From assembly GCA_946414095.1 (NCBI GenBank), contig CAMKNB010000002.1, positions 1-64,000 on the forward strand: 64,000 nucleotides of DNA, in the 5' to 3' direction. Positions 45,397 to 53,846 of the stretch are shown in pieces (the first letter of the stretch is position 1; each line of letters starts with the position of its first letter). This DNA comes from an uncultured Mycoplasmatota bacterium. Its GTDB lineage: Bacteria > Bacillota_I > Bacilli_A > RF39 > UBA660. Made by a program: the position numbers and the translations under genes. The notes below the pieces were generated by a model. The model ran no database searches, had not been told where the DNA came from, and saw only the letters and a list, made by a program, of their open reading frames with translations.

Positions 45397-46641
45397 ATGA
45401 AAAAGTGTATAAAATTATTGTTTGGATTATTATTCTTTAGTTTTTTTGTACCTTATATTTATGCTGACTCTTATGGTTTTTATATTGATACAGATACAAA
45501 AGAAGTAAAAAGTGGTGGAATAGTTAAGGTTAATGTATATGTTGATTCTATTTCAGAAAATGGAGAATCTATAGATTATTTTAATACAGGTATTGCATTT
45601 GATAAAAATGTATTTGAACTTGCTAATGATTCAAGTGATTTTGAAGTTAAGAAAGATTGGTTTGTAGGCGAATTAAAGAAACTAGATGAAGGTGTCTTCT
45701 TTAATGTATTTTCATATAAAGATGCATATGTTTATGATGAAGGGTGGTCAATATATGGAGATGGTAAATATGATTTACTTGTTTCAAATATTAAGCTTAG
45801 AGTAAAAGATGTTGAAAATCAAACAGCTAGTATTTATGTTACAACTGGATATGATGATGAGGGTGATGAAAGACAAGTATACTATGATACTAGTGTTAAT
45901 ATAAAAATAAACAATAGTTTAAAAGAAAAAGATAATGACACTTTACTTAGTACATTTGAAATAGATGGAGTAGAATTAGACCCTAAATTTAATAAAGAGA
46001 TAACAGATTACTATGCAAAAGTACCATATGATAAAGAAAGTGTAGTTATTGACTGTACATGTGAGGGAAATTACTGTGAAACTGATAATCAAAAAGATTA
46101 TCCATTAGAAGTTGGATATAATAATATTAAAATAACGGTAAAGGCGGAAGATGAAAGTACTAGAGTTTATTCATTTGTAATTATTAGAGAAGGTAAGAGC
46201 GATGATTCAAGTCTAGCTAGTATTACACTTAAAGATATGCTAGGAAGTCCAATAAAATTTGATTTTAATCCTAAAGTAGTAAAGTATGATATTAATGTTA
46301 AAAATGTTATAAATAAAGTTTCTTATACAAGTATTTGTTCTGGAGTTAATTGTTCTATTGATAACGAAACAGGAGAAAAAGAATTAATTGTTGGAAAAAA
46401 TGAATTAATTATAACAGTAACAGCAGAAGATGGAAATACAACTAAATATACATTTAATATTGAAAGAGAAGAAGAAGAAAAAAGTTTTATTGAAAAGAAC
46501 TTAATATTAATAGTAATTATTATAGTATTAGTAATAGGAATTATAGTCACAGTAATACTCCTTATTAAAAATAACAAAAAACAAGATCAAATGATTGACC
46601 TTATTGATGAAGAAGATGAAAATGAAAAAATAGAAGAATAA
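45397..46641 (+). CDS. Secreted, membrane-anchored protein with cohesin-like and cadherin-like sandwich domains
   Basis: The 414-residue protein has a signal peptide (KLLFGLLFFSFFVPYIYA). A cohesin-like domain follows at about 30-170 (VKSGGIVKVNVYVDS, GIAFDKNVFEL). Two repeats of the cadherin-like beta-sandwich type come next: LLSTFEIDGVELDPKFNKEI to VYSFVIIREG and LASITLKDMLGSPIKFDFNP to KYTFNIEREE, each with a Cys pair (CTCEGNYC, CSGVNC). A transmembrane helix near 370-392 and an acidic tail end the protein. It probably binds or spaces other surface parts. AGGTGA precedes ATG and TATAAT lies at 45375-45380. Confidence 0.82.
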   Translation: MKKCIKLLFGLLFFSFFVPYIYADSYGFYIDTDTKEVKSGGIVKVNVYVDSISENGESIDYFNTGIAFDKNVFELANDSSDFEVKKDWFVGELKKLDEGVFFNVFSYKDAYVYDEGWSIYGDGKYDLLVSNIKLRVKDVENQTASIYVTTGYDDEGDERQVYYDTSVNIKINNSLKEKDNDTLLSTFEIDGVELDPKFNKEITDYYAKVPYDKESVVIDCTCEGNYCETDNQKDYPLEVGYNNIKITVKAEDESTRVYSFVIIREGKSDDSSLASITLKDMLGSPIKFDFNPKVVKYDINVKNVINKVSYTSICSGVNCSIDNETGEKELIVGKNELIITVTAEDGNTTKYTFNIEREEEEKSFIEKNLILIVIIIVLVIGIIVTVILLIKNNKKQDQMIDLIDEEDENEKIEE

Positions 46642-46644
46642 AAA

Positions 46645-46668
46645 AAGTCATTTAAATGACTTATTTAT
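46645..46668. terminator. Palindromic terminator between convergent genes
   Basis: AAGTCATTTAAATGACTT (46645-46662) is a perfect palindrome with A-rich and T-rich flanks. Ends at the stop codon of the minus-strand rpmB-like gene. Confidence 0.6.
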
Positions 46669-46828
46669 TCTTTTTATTTGTTCTAATTTCTTTAGTAGAT
46701 AATCTAACTTTTTTACCATCAACTATTGTAGCTTGTAAATTTACTTTTTGAGTTTTTTTAGTAGCCTTTTCTGAAAAAGGTCTATTTTGAGAACTCATAT
46801 TTTTTCTATTTGATACATTTTTTGCCAT
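46661..46828 (-). CDS. rpmB: Short ribosomal protein bL28-like protein
   Basis: Encodes 55 residues, MAKNVSNRKNMSSQNRPFSE then a basic part with KVNLQATIVDGKKVRLSTKEI. The NLQ-x-x-x-x-x-G-K-K-V-x-x-S-x-x-x-I/L pattern and the MAK start match the core of bL28, a large-subunit protein. The N-terminal Cys and CxxxGK segment of longer L28 are absent. AGGAGG lies about 12 bases upstream of the ATG on the minus strand. It was easy to miss because of its length. Confidence 0.78.
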   Translation of the reverse strand: MAKNVSNRKNMSSQNRPFSEKATKKTQKVNLQATIVDGKKVRLSTKEIRTNKKNK

Positions 46829-46898
46829 ATTATAACTTGCCTCCTCTTTTTAAGCCAAATATAATTTAACATAATTTTTCACTTAAGTAAAGCAAAAA

Positions 46899-46927
46899 TT
46901 GACTTTTTAGTGTTTTTTTGGTATAAT
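46899..46927 (+). promoter_or_regulatory. Promoter of the 46956 gene
   Basis: TTGACT (46899-46904) and TATAAT (46922-46927), 17 bases apart, with TG at 46919-46920 (extended -10). Confidence 0.85.
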
Positions 46928-46955
46928 ATTCACGAATTTAAGGGGGACTTTAAAT

Positions 46956-47810
46956 ATGAAAAAAGAGAAAAAAAGATACTTTTTAATAGAATATTATGAT
47001 TCAATTAGAACTAAAACTGTTTCTTCTTATGAGAAAGTATTATATTTTCTTCATGAAATAAAGAAATATAATAACAGAAAAACTAGTAAATATTTATTTG
47101 GTAATGTTGAAATTATAAAACTTGAAAATGAATATTTAATGCAAGCACATGTTTATAGAAAGTATACGGATAGATTAACAATTAGTGAAATAGATAGTTT
47201 AACATCATCTCTTAGTGAAAAAGAACTTGCTAGTATGTTTAAAGATAAATCTAAAATGATTGATGGTGCAGAGCCTGATATAAATATAGCTTATTTTGAA
47301 ACACAAGATAAAGATGAGAATGGTAGAACAAAATTTGAAAGAGGTATTAAATATTTACCAGTATTATATAAAGAAGATTTAAAATATATGGATAAACAAT
47401 ACATAAAAGAGTGTTTGTATTATCATGCTAGTACAAGAGATTTTGATTTCTTTAGAGACTTAGCTAATGAATTTAGTTTTTATCATTTTATTGGTGATGA
47501 AATAGATAAATTAAGAAGCGTAAATGATAAGTGTGAAAACCAAGGATATGACTTAAATCAGTTATATATAGCAGCAAATAAATTATATGAAAAATTTATT
47601 TGTGAGTATGAAAAAGATGAAAGTCTATCTAGAGACAAAGATGGTAAATATATTATTAGTAGAAGAAGACTAAGAGACTTTGGATTCTTTATTAAAAATT
47701 ATAATATTAGAGATGTAAAAAGAAAGTCACCATTTGTTTATAATAAGCCACTTCCAAAACCTGAATATATTGAAGAAGAAAGTGGACAATTAAAATTAAG
47801 ATTAAAATAA
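46956..47810 (+). CDS. Protein of unknown function
   Basis: The 284-residue charged cytoplasmic protein starts MKKEKKRYFLIEYYDSIRTK. It has many Tyr/Lys/Glu and long helices, with a C-terminal SRRRLRDFGFFIKNYNIRD segment. No membrane stretch or catalytic motif was seen. It has its own strong promoter, an AAGGGGGA ribosome site and a strong terminator, so it is a single-gene unit directly upstream of the sporulation sigma block. I do not recognise the family. Confidence 0.7.
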   Translation: MKKEKKRYFLIEYYDSIRTKTVSSYEKVLYFLHEIKKYNNRKTSKYLFGNVEIIKLENEYLMQAHVYRKYTDRLTISEIDSLTSSLSEKELASMFKDKSKMIDGAEPDINIAYFETQDKDENGRTKFERGIKYLPVLYKEDLKYMDKQYIKECLYYHASTRDFDFFRDLANEFSFYHFIGDEIDKLRSVNDKCENQGYDLNQLYIAANKLYEKFICEYEKDESLSRDKDGKYIISRRRLRDFGFFIKNYNIRDVKRKSPFVYNKPLPKPEYIEEESGQLKLRLK

Positions 47811-47812
47811 TT

Positions 47813-47853
47813 AAAAAGATATATATTTCGACAAAAAATATATATCTTTTTTT
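47813..47853 (+). terminator. Terminator upstream of spoIIGA, with a Spo0A-box-like loop
   Basis: A 16-base perfect stem AAAAAGATATATATTT (47813-47828) with AAATATATATCTTTTT (47836-47851), then T. The loop region contains TTCGACA. Confidence 0.9.
47827..47833. promoter_or_regulatory. Spo0A-box-like site at the spoIIGA promoter
   Basis: TTCGACA (reverse complement TGTCGAA) is the core of the Spo0A box and extends to TTTCGACAAA. TACAAT at 47855-47860 is the likely -10, and there is no -35 match. The box therefore centres near -37, where Spo0A binds to activate the spoIIG promoter in Bacillus. Confidence 0.7.
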
Positions 47854-47876
47854 GTACAATAAAAAAGGTGATTAAA

Positions 47877-48599
47877 ATGATATATATAGATGAATTAATT
47901 ATTTTGAATTTTATTATTGATTATATTTTACTTTATAGTTTATCAGAACTATTAAAAATAAATACTAGAAGATATAAATTATTTTTATCATCTTTAATAG
48001 GAGAATTATCACTGATAACATTACTATTAAAAATTAACAATTATCTATCATTTGCATTAAATATTATTGTTAGTTTAATAATGATTTCTATTGCTTTTGG
48101 ATATAATGATATAAAAACTCTTATAAAAAACACTATTTATTTTTATATAATTAATTTTTTTATAGGTGGAACTTTATTTTATTTTAAGAATGAAAATTTA
48201 ATTAAATATAAATATGTATTATTATTGATTCCATTTTTTATGAAAATTTATAAATATTTTGCATATAATTTAAAGAATATATTTTCTTTAAAACATAAAG
48301 TTACAATATATTTGAATAATGGTAAAGTATTATATCTAAATGGTTATATGGATACAGCAAATACATTAATAGAGCCATATCAAAATAAAAAAGTGATAAT
48401 AATTAATAAAAAAGTAAATGAAAACTTTTTTTATGTTCCATATAAAACGATTGATAATACTTCACTTATAAAGTGTTTTAATCCAAAAAGGGTATATATT
48501 GATGGACTAGGTGAGAGAAATGACATATGTATTGGAATAATTAATCAAAAATTTATAGGTTATAATTGTTTATTAAATTATAAATTGATGGAGGAATAA
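47877..48599 (+). CDS. spoIIGA: Sigma-E processing aspartic peptidase SpoIIGA
   Basis: Membrane protease that activates pro-sigma-E in the mother cell after a signal from the forespore. The 240-residue protein starts MIYIDELIILNFIIDYILL, has about five transmembrane helices to residue 130, then a peptidase part with GYMDTANTLIEPY; DTA replaces the common DTG but keeps the Asp. Identity is supported by sigE following directly. The ATG at 47877 has AAAGGTGA five bases upstream; the GTG at 47868 lies in that site. Confidence 0.9.
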   Translation: MIYIDELIILNFIIDYILLYSLSELLKINTRRYKLFLSSLIGELSLITLLLKINNYLSFALNIIVSLIMISIAFGYNDIKTLIKNTIYFYIINFFIGGTLFYFKNENLIKYKYVLLLIPFFMKIYKYFAYNLKNIFSLKHKVTIYLNNGKVLYLNGYMDTANTLIEPYQNKKVIIINKKVNENFFYVPYKTIDNTSLIKCFNPKRVYIDGLGERNDICIGIINQKFIGYNCLLNYKLMEE

Positions 48600-49279
48600 T
48601 GATAGAAAAAATACTAGATAAATTTTTTAAAAATGATGGAGTATTCTTTGTAGGAAGTACTGATATTTTGCCACCACCTCTTTCTAAAAGTGAAGAAGAA
48701 GATTTGGTAAGAAAATCTAATATAGGGGACTTAAAAGCAAGAAATAAACTTATTGAACATAATTTAAGATTAGTAGTTTTTCTTTCTAAAAAATATGATA
48801 ATACAATGTATGATTTAGAAGATTTAGTTAGTATTGGAACTATAGGATTAATAAAGGCTATAAAAACATATAAATTAGATAAAAATATAAAATTAGCTAC
48901 TTATGCATCTAGATGTATTGATAATGAGATATTAATGTTTCTAAGAAAAAATAAAAAAAGAATGAGTGAAGTTAGTTTTGAAGATTCAATAAATTTTGAT
49001 AATGAAGGAAATGAACTTAAAATAGAAGATGTGTTTGGAACAGAAGATGATATAGTAGAAAAATCTATTGAAAGTAAAGATAACAAATTGTTACTTGAAG
49101 ATGAAATAAAAAGATTAAATAAAAGAGATAGAGAAATAATAGAAGAAAGATATGGACTATTTGGTAAAAAAGAACTTACTCAAAAAGAACTTGCTTGTAA
49201 ATTAGATATTTCTCAATCATATATTTCTAGAATTGAAAAAAAGGTAATAGGTAAATTAAAAACTTTAATGAAAATATGA
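48599..49279 (+). CDS. sigE: Mother-cell sporulation sigma factor, pro-sigma-E
   Basis: The 226-residue sigma-70 family member is of the sigma-E type: FVGSTDILPPPLSKSEEEDL, NKLIEHNLRLVVFLSKKYDN, DLVSIGTIGLIKAIKTYKLDKNIKLATYASRCIDNEILMFLRKNK, EVSFEDSINFDNEGNELKIEDVFGT and SQSYISRIEKKVIGKL. The pro-sequence before VFFVGS is about 16 residues, shorter than the roughly 27 in Bacillus. Its ATG overlaps the spoIIGA stop (TAATG), coupling it to its processing enzyme. Confidence 0.96.
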   Translation: MIEKILDKFFKNDGVFFVGSTDILPPPLSKSEEEDLVRKSNIGDLKARNKLIEHNLRLVVFLSKKYDNTMYDLEDLVSIGTIGLIKAIKTYKLDKNIKLATYASRCIDNEILMFLRKNKKRMSEVSFEDSINFDNEGNELKIEDVFGTEDDIVEKSIESKDNKLLLEDEIKRLNKRDREIIEERYGLFGKKELTQKELACKLDISQSYISRIEKKVIGKLKTLMKI

Positions 49280-49300
49280 ATATTTAATTCATATTTTTTT
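49272..49300 (+). terminator. Terminator of spoIIGA-sigE
   Basis: AAATATGAAT (49272-49281) and ATTCATATTT (49287-49296), followed by T. Confidence 0.82.
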
Positions 49301-49310
49301 AATTTATATC

Positions 49311-49340
49311 TTGTTTTTACTTACATTATTGTGATAAAAT
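49311..49340 (+). promoter_or_regulatory. Weak sigma-A-like promoter of the 49381 unit
   Basis: TTGTTT (49311-49316) and TAAAAT (49335-49340) with TG upstream and an 18-base spacer. A sporulation-sigma promoter could not be identified by eye. Confidence 0.4.
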
Positions 49341-49380
49341 TGATAATAGAATAGACATTGAGGTGTGGAGGTTATTTTTT

Positions 49381-51081
49381 ATGGCAAAAAACTATGATGA
49401 TTATGGCTATGAAAAAAGCTATAGAAGTAGTGGCTCAAGTATATTTAAAAGAATTCTTATTGTATTAATGGTTTTAGTTGCTATTATATTAATATTCTTT
49501 TTGATTAAGGGTTGCACTAAGAAGAAAGAAAACAAAAAAGAAGAGGTTAAATTTGATTATGAATCAGTATTATTAGAAGCAGGCAAAACATATTTTGGAA
49601 ATAATATTGATGAAGCTCCAAATGCTCCAGGTGAGTGTTCTGTTGTTGAACTTCAATCATTAATTAACTATAATTTAGTAGATCCAAACAAATTTGGAAA
49701 TTGTAATGTTACTACTACATATGTAAGAACATGTATTCTAGATGATGGTACAAGACATTATACACCATGGTTAGTTTGTACAGAAAAAAATTCTGAAACA
49801 GAGTATTCAGACTTAGTTGAAGGAACTACTAGTCAAGTTATTCCAAATCAAACTTATACAGAATTTAAGTTCTTACCACAAGTTGTTAAACAAGGTGGTG
49901 AAAGATATGGTGATGTTGAAGAATTATGGCAGGATGAAATTACTTATCCATCATTTAAAACATTAGCTTCAACAACTTACTATAGATATAGAGATAAATT
50001 ATTTACTTGGAATTTAACAAAGAGAACATATTATTCTAGAAAGGGAGAACAAACAAAAGCAAGTAATGTTAATGATTACTATACAACTTCTCCTGCAAGT
50101 GGATATAACAAAACAAGTAATAAAACTACAGAAGCTTATAAATGGTATACAACAACTTCTGAAAAAGTTTATTACTCAAAGAATGGAGCTAAAATGCCAA
50201 GTGTAACAGAACCAGATGGATATCCAAATAGAGATCCACAAGGAATTGATGTTACAAGATATAGAACAAGAACAGTTACTAGTACATTTAAACCAACTAA
50301 ATATTATGTTTGTGCAACTAGTGCTAGTTCACCAATTTATGTTTATCAACCAAATACTGAATGTGGAAAAGGAACAAATAAATCTTACAATTATCAAAGA
50401 GAAATAGTTTATAGCTGTGTTGACGGTTCAACCTCAACAGATATGGTTATTCAAAATATAGTACCAAATGCAAATTATAATTGTAAAAAATATTCTGCTT
50501 GGTCAGATGTTACAGAAAAGAAATGTACAGGAGCAAGCGATGTATGTCAAAGTGTTACATTAACATTCTATTATTGGTATAAATTACAAGGTGGAGTAAA
50601 TACTTATTATCCATCAGGTGCTAATAAAGCAAGCGGTGAAAAAGTATATTATATAGAAGCTCCTATTAAAGGCGCAATTAAAGATAAATCAACTAAAACA
50701 ACTGCTTATAAGTGGTATAAGGAAAGTAAAACTACTACAACCAAGTATACTGCTCTTCCACCATCTGGATATTATTCAGCAACTAAGTCAAATGAATATA
50801 ATTGGTCAGATTGGTCAGATTGGAGTACTAAGAATCCAAAAGTTAGTGATGGAAGAAGTAGAACAATTGAGAAGAGAGTAAAAATTAAACTACAACAAAA
50901 TCTTGGAAGTGAAGCTAGCGGATGGGAAAGCTTAACATCAAGTTACTTAACAGAGAATGAAATGATAAATCTATTTAAGGAAAAAGGATATAAAATAGAA
51001 ACTTTAGAAGATATTACTAACAATGGTGAAACTAAATACGAGTTACAACTATATATTAGAAATAAAAAGGAGACTAATTAA
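49381..51081 (+). CDS. Single-pass membrane protein with Tyr/Trp/Thr-rich outside domain
   Basis: The 566-residue protein has a short polar N-terminus, one transmembrane helix near residues 24-46 (ILIVLMVLVAIILIFFLIKG) and a large outside region. That region has about ten Cys and repeated phrases around AYKWY (EAYKWYTTTSEKVYYSKNG and TAYKWYKESKTTTTKYTAL) and NWSDWSDWS, which recalls thrombospondin-type repeats. The C-terminal 70 residues are charged and helical. No enzyme motif was seen. It lies between sigE and sigG, so a role in sporulation is possible but unproven. The ATG at 49381 follows GGAGG. Confidence 0.72.
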   Translation: MAKNYDDYGYEKSYRSSGSSIFKRILIVLMVLVAIILIFFLIKGCTKKKENKKEEVKFDYESVLLEAGKTYFGNNIDEAPNAPGECSVVELQSLINYNLVDPNKFGNCNVTTTYVRTCILDDGTRHYTPWLVCTEKNSETEYSDLVEGTTSQVIPNQTYTEFKFLPQVVKQGGERYGDVEELWQDEITYPSFKTLASTTYYRYRDKLFTWNLTKRTYYSRKGEQTKASNVNDYYTTSPASGYNKTSNKTTEAYKWYTTTSEKVYYSKNGAKMPSVTEPDGYPNRDPQGIDVTRYRTRTVTSTFKPTKYYVCATSASSPIYVYQPNTECGKGTNKSYNYQREIVYSCVDGSTSTDMVIQNIVPNANYNCKKYSAWSDVTEKKCTGASDVCQSVTLTFYYWYKLQGGVNTYYPSGANKASGEKVYYIEAPIKGAIKDKSTKTTAYKWYKESKTTTTKYTALPPSGYYSATKSNEYNWSDWSDWSTKNPKVSDGRSRTIEKRVKIKLQQNLGSEASGWESLTSSYLTENEMINLFKEKGYKIETLEDITNNGETKYELQLYIRNKKETN

Positions 51082-51083
51082 TT

Positions 51084-52754
51084 ATGGAAGATTTTCAAAA
51101 TTTAAAAAATGAATTTGAAGCTCTTAAAAACAGTTTAAGTGGTAGAAATATCGATGAAATTGGAATAATAGAGTTAAGAAGAATTAAAGGCGACTTAGAA
51201 AGACTTCATGCTAGAAATCTTGAGGTACAAGAAAATTTAAGATTCGATAGAACTATCGATACTGCAGATTTAGTTAGCATTCTAAATGATGGTGATAAAT
51301 TATATGATGAAATGGCAAACTTATTAAGACCAGTTTCAGAAACAGTTAAAGCAAAAGCCACATTAGGAATGTCTAAAGTTAGAACTCGTAGAGATTTAGT
51401 TAATGCTAGAACTAGAAATCAAGAACTAATCAATATGTTTACTTCAAATCTTGAAAGAGTAAAAGAACTTTCTAAAAATATTAGTGATGAGACTGTAAAA
51501 AAATTATATGATCAAAATATAACTAATCTTCAAGAAAATATAAATAGATTAAGCGAAGTTGATGCTTACTATGCAGGATTAATTGCTAATTTAGATAAAG
51601 AAATTGAAATTCTTAGATTTGGTGGAAAGGTTCCGGAATTAGAAAATATTGAAGAAGAAACAAAAGGTATTTCTAAGGAAGAAGAAGAAGCATTAAAGAA
51701 AAAAGCTGAAGAAGAAAAAGCTTCAACTGAAGAAAAACCTTCTACAAAAGAAGAGGATTCAGATGAATTAAAAATGCAACCTAGAAGTGCTTTTGGATTG
51801 GAAGATAAAGAAGAACCTTCAAATGGAGAAAATACATCAACTGAAGAAGAGCCTTCAACAAAAGAAGAAGATTCAGATGAATTAAAAATGCAGCCTAGAA
51901 GTGCTTTTGGATTGGAAGATAAAGAAGAACCTAAAGAAGAAAATAAAGAAGAAAATAAAGAAGAAAATCCTTCTACAGAGGAAAATAAAGAAGAAGAAAA
52001 ATCTTCTGGTGAAGAACCTAAAGAAGAAAATCCTTCTGCTGATGAAAATAAAGATAAAGAAGAACCAAAAGATGATGAAGAAGTTGTTGATGCTGTTGTT
52101 AAGCAACCTAAATCAACTTTATGGCAAAAACTTCAACCAATTATTGAGGGTGTAAAAGTATTCTTATTAACTGCTATTGCTGTGCATACTGGTCTTGGAG
52201 CACATGCATTAATAAATAATAATAATAATAATAATATTGAAACAACTACTGAAACTGAGAATGATAAAACTACTGATGATGAGCAAGACAAAGAACAAAA
52301 GGACGATCAAGAAAGTCATGACCAAGATGATAATCATGAATTGCCTCCATCTCCATCTCCATCACCAGATAAAGGTGATCAAGGACAAGGAGAGAGTTCA
52401 CAACAAGAAGAAGAGAAAATTACAATAGAACTAGCTCCAGGAGAAGTTGCATTTAATGCTGAAACTGGAGTAGAAATAAATAATGCTGGAAATGCTGTTG
52501 TTCATAATCAAGATGGTACTACAGAAAGACTAACGGATAGAACTCTAGAACAAACTGATCATGGTACATCTATTGTAACTGGTTCTGATCTTGAAAATAC
52601 TGGTGCAGTAGTAGTTGGAACTTTACCAAGAACTGGACAAGAAATTACAGAAGAACAAGCAAGAGCCAATATGAATACTCAAGAAGAAGCTAACTTTAAT
52701 GAAGCATTAGGTCAAGCTTTTCAAGATTTCTTCTCTAATGGACCAACATTATAA
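51084..52754 (+). CDS. Coiled-coil, Glu/Lys-rich membrane protein
   Basis: The 556-residue protein has helical coiled coil in residues 1-200 (LKNEFEALKNSLSGRNIDEI, LIANLDKEIEILRFGG). A Glu/Lys/Ser/Pro-rich linker follows with a 38-residue unit present twice (KPSTKEEDSDELKMQPRSAF type). A membrane segment near residues 352-373 (VKVFLLTAIAVHTGLGAHAL) is followed by an Asn run, an acidic linker and a C-terminal part ending FFSNGPTL. The N-terminal 350 residues are probably cytoplasmic. It starts two bases after the previous stop, with AAAAGGAG upstream. No family recognised. Confidence 0.72.
   Translation: MEDFQNLKNEFEALKNSLSGRNIDEIGIIELRRIKGDLERLHARNLEVQENLRFDRTIDTADLVSILNDGDKLYDEMANLLRPVSETVKAKATLGMSKVRTRRDLVNARTRNQELINMFTSNLERVKELSKNISDETVKKLYDQNITNLQENINRLSEVDAYYAGLIANLDKEIEILRFGGKVPELENIEEETKGISKEEEEALKKKAEEEKASTEEKPSTKEEDSDELKMQPRSAFGLEDKEEPSNGENTSTEEEPSTKEEDSDELKMQPRSAFGLEDKEEPKEENKEENKEENPSTEENKEEEKSSGEEPKEENPSADENKDKEEPKDDEEVVDAVVKQPKSTLWQKLQPIIEGVKVFLLTAIAVHTGLGAHALINNNNNNNIETTTETENDKTTDDEQDKEQKDDQESHDQDDNHELPPSPSPSPDKGDQGQGESSQQEEEKITIELAPGEVAFNAETGVEINNAGNAVVHNQDGTTERLTDRTLEQTDHGTSIVTGSDLENTGAVVVGTLPRTGQEITEEQARANMNTQEEANFNEALGQAFQDFFSNGPTL
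51723..51931 (+). repeat. Two 114-base-period coding repeats
   Basis: The unit starting at 51723 recurs at 51837 with few changes; both encode DSDELKMQPRSAFGLEDKEE. Recent internal duplication. Confidence 0.85.
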
Positions 52755-52773
52755 TTTTTAGGAGGAAAAAAGA

Positions 52774-53013
52774 ATGGAAAATTTAACAAATCAAGTATTA
52801 GATTTAGCAAATGGAAAAAAATATTTTGTATTAAGACAAGCAGTTTATAAAGGTGTTACATATTTCTTAGGAGCTGAACTTTCAGAAGATGAAGAAAATT
52901 TCACAAATGAATTTGCTTTCTTAGAACGTGTTGGTAATGAGGGTTTGAAAATTAAAAAGGTAACTGATCCTTCTATAATTGAAGTTTTGGCAAAAAATAT
53001 TAAAATAGATTAA
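52774..53013 (+). CDS. Small DUF1292-like protein
   Basis: The 79-residue protein is beta-strand rich: LDLANGKKYFVLRQAVYKGVTYFLG, then EDEENFTNEFAFLERVG. The layout resembles the DUF1292 group of small Firmicutes proteins, by eye only. AGGAGG lies before the ATG. It is the last gene of the three-gene group between sigE and sigG. Confidence 0.65.
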   Translation: MENLTNQVLDLANGKKYFVLRQAVYKGVTYFLGAELSEDEENFTNEFAFLERVGNEGLKIKKVTDPSIIEVLAKNIKID

Positions 53014-53027
53014 TGAATAAAAATAAT

Positions 53028-53064
53028 AAATTCCTTTCAATATAATATAGAAAGGAATTTTTTT
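53028..53064 (+). promoter_or_regulatory. Terminator-like hairpin that sequesters the sigG ribosome site
   Basis: An 11-base perfect stem AAATTCCTTTC (53028-53038) with GAAAGGAATTT (53050-53060) is followed by T up to the base before the sigG ATG. The only ribosome site of sigG, AAAGGA (53051-53056), is in the 3' arm. The element could both stop read-through and block translation. Confidence 0.85.
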
Positions 53065-53835
53065 ATGGCGAAAAATAGAGTAGAAATAAATGGTATTAAT
53101 ACTGGAAAATTAAATGTTCTTAATCATAATGAAATGTTAGATTTATTTCAACAGTTAAAAAGTGGTAATAAAGCTGCTAAAAATAAGTTAATAGAAGGCA
53201 ATTTAAAGTTAGTTTTAAGCATTTTAAGAAAGTATCAAAATAAGTGCGATAATTTAGATGATTTATTTCAAATTGGTGTTGTTGGTCTTATAAAAGCTGT
53301 TGATAATTTTGATTTATCATTTGGTGTTAAATTTAGTACTTATGCTGTATTAATGATTGAAGGTGAAATAAAAAGATATTTAAGAGATGATGATAGTATT
53401 AGGATATCAAGAAGTATTAAAGAATTATCTTATCAAGTTGTAAGTTATAGGGAAGACTACTTAAGTAAGTATTATAAATACCCAACTAATGAAGAAGTAT
53501 GTAAATATTTTAATATTAGTGAATATGAATTATATAATGTTTTAAGTTCTCTTACAGATACTGTAAGTATTTTTGAACCAATATTTAATGATAATGGAGA
53601 TGCTGTCTATCTAATAGATCAAATTGAAGATAAAAGTGTTAAAGATTTGGATAATTTACTAGCTTTAAGGGAAGCATTATCCAAAATAAAAGATAGGGAA
53701 AAAACAATTATTATGAAAAGGTATATCGATGGATTGTCACAATCTGAAATAGCTTCAATGCTAAATATAAGTCAAGCACAAGTATCAAGAATAGAAAATA
53801 ATGCATTAGATAGTATTAAAAAGCTAATTTTATAA
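53065..53835 (+). CDS. sigG: Forespore sporulation sigma factor sigma-G
   Basis: The 256-residue sigma-70 member matches sigma-G: it starts KNRVEINGINTGKLNVLNHNEM, then GNLKLVLSILRKYQNKCDNLDDLFQIGVVGLIKAVDNFDLSFGVKFSTYA, RISRSIKELSYQVVSYRE, the region VSIFEPIFNDNGDAVYLIDQI and a C-terminal helix-turn-helix MLNISQAQVSRIE. Sigma-G drives late forespore genes. As in Bacillus it is downstream of spoIIGA-sigE, although three other genes intervene. Its start is masked by the hairpin upstream. Sigma-F is the alternative, but the N-terminal VEINGINTGKL favours sigma-G. Confidence 0.95.
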   Translation: MAKNRVEINGINTGKLNVLNHNEMLDLFQQLKSGNKAAKNKLIEGNLKLVLSILRKYQNKCDNLDDLFQIGVVGLIKAVDNFDLSFGVKFSTYAVLMIEGEIKRYLRDDDSIRISRSIKELSYQVVSYREDYLSKYYKYPTNEEVCKYFNISEYELYNVLSSLTDTVSIFEPIFNDNGDAVYLIDQIEDKSVKDLDNLLALREALSKIKDREKTIIMKRYIDGLSQSEIASMLNISQAQVSRIENNALDSIKKLIL

Positions 53836-53846
53836 TATAATTTAAT

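Noticed and set aside
51882..52155. Open frames on both strands opposite or within the Glu/Lys-rich linker
   Set aside because: They are Phe/Ile-rich or Lys-rich shadows of low-complexity coding DNA.
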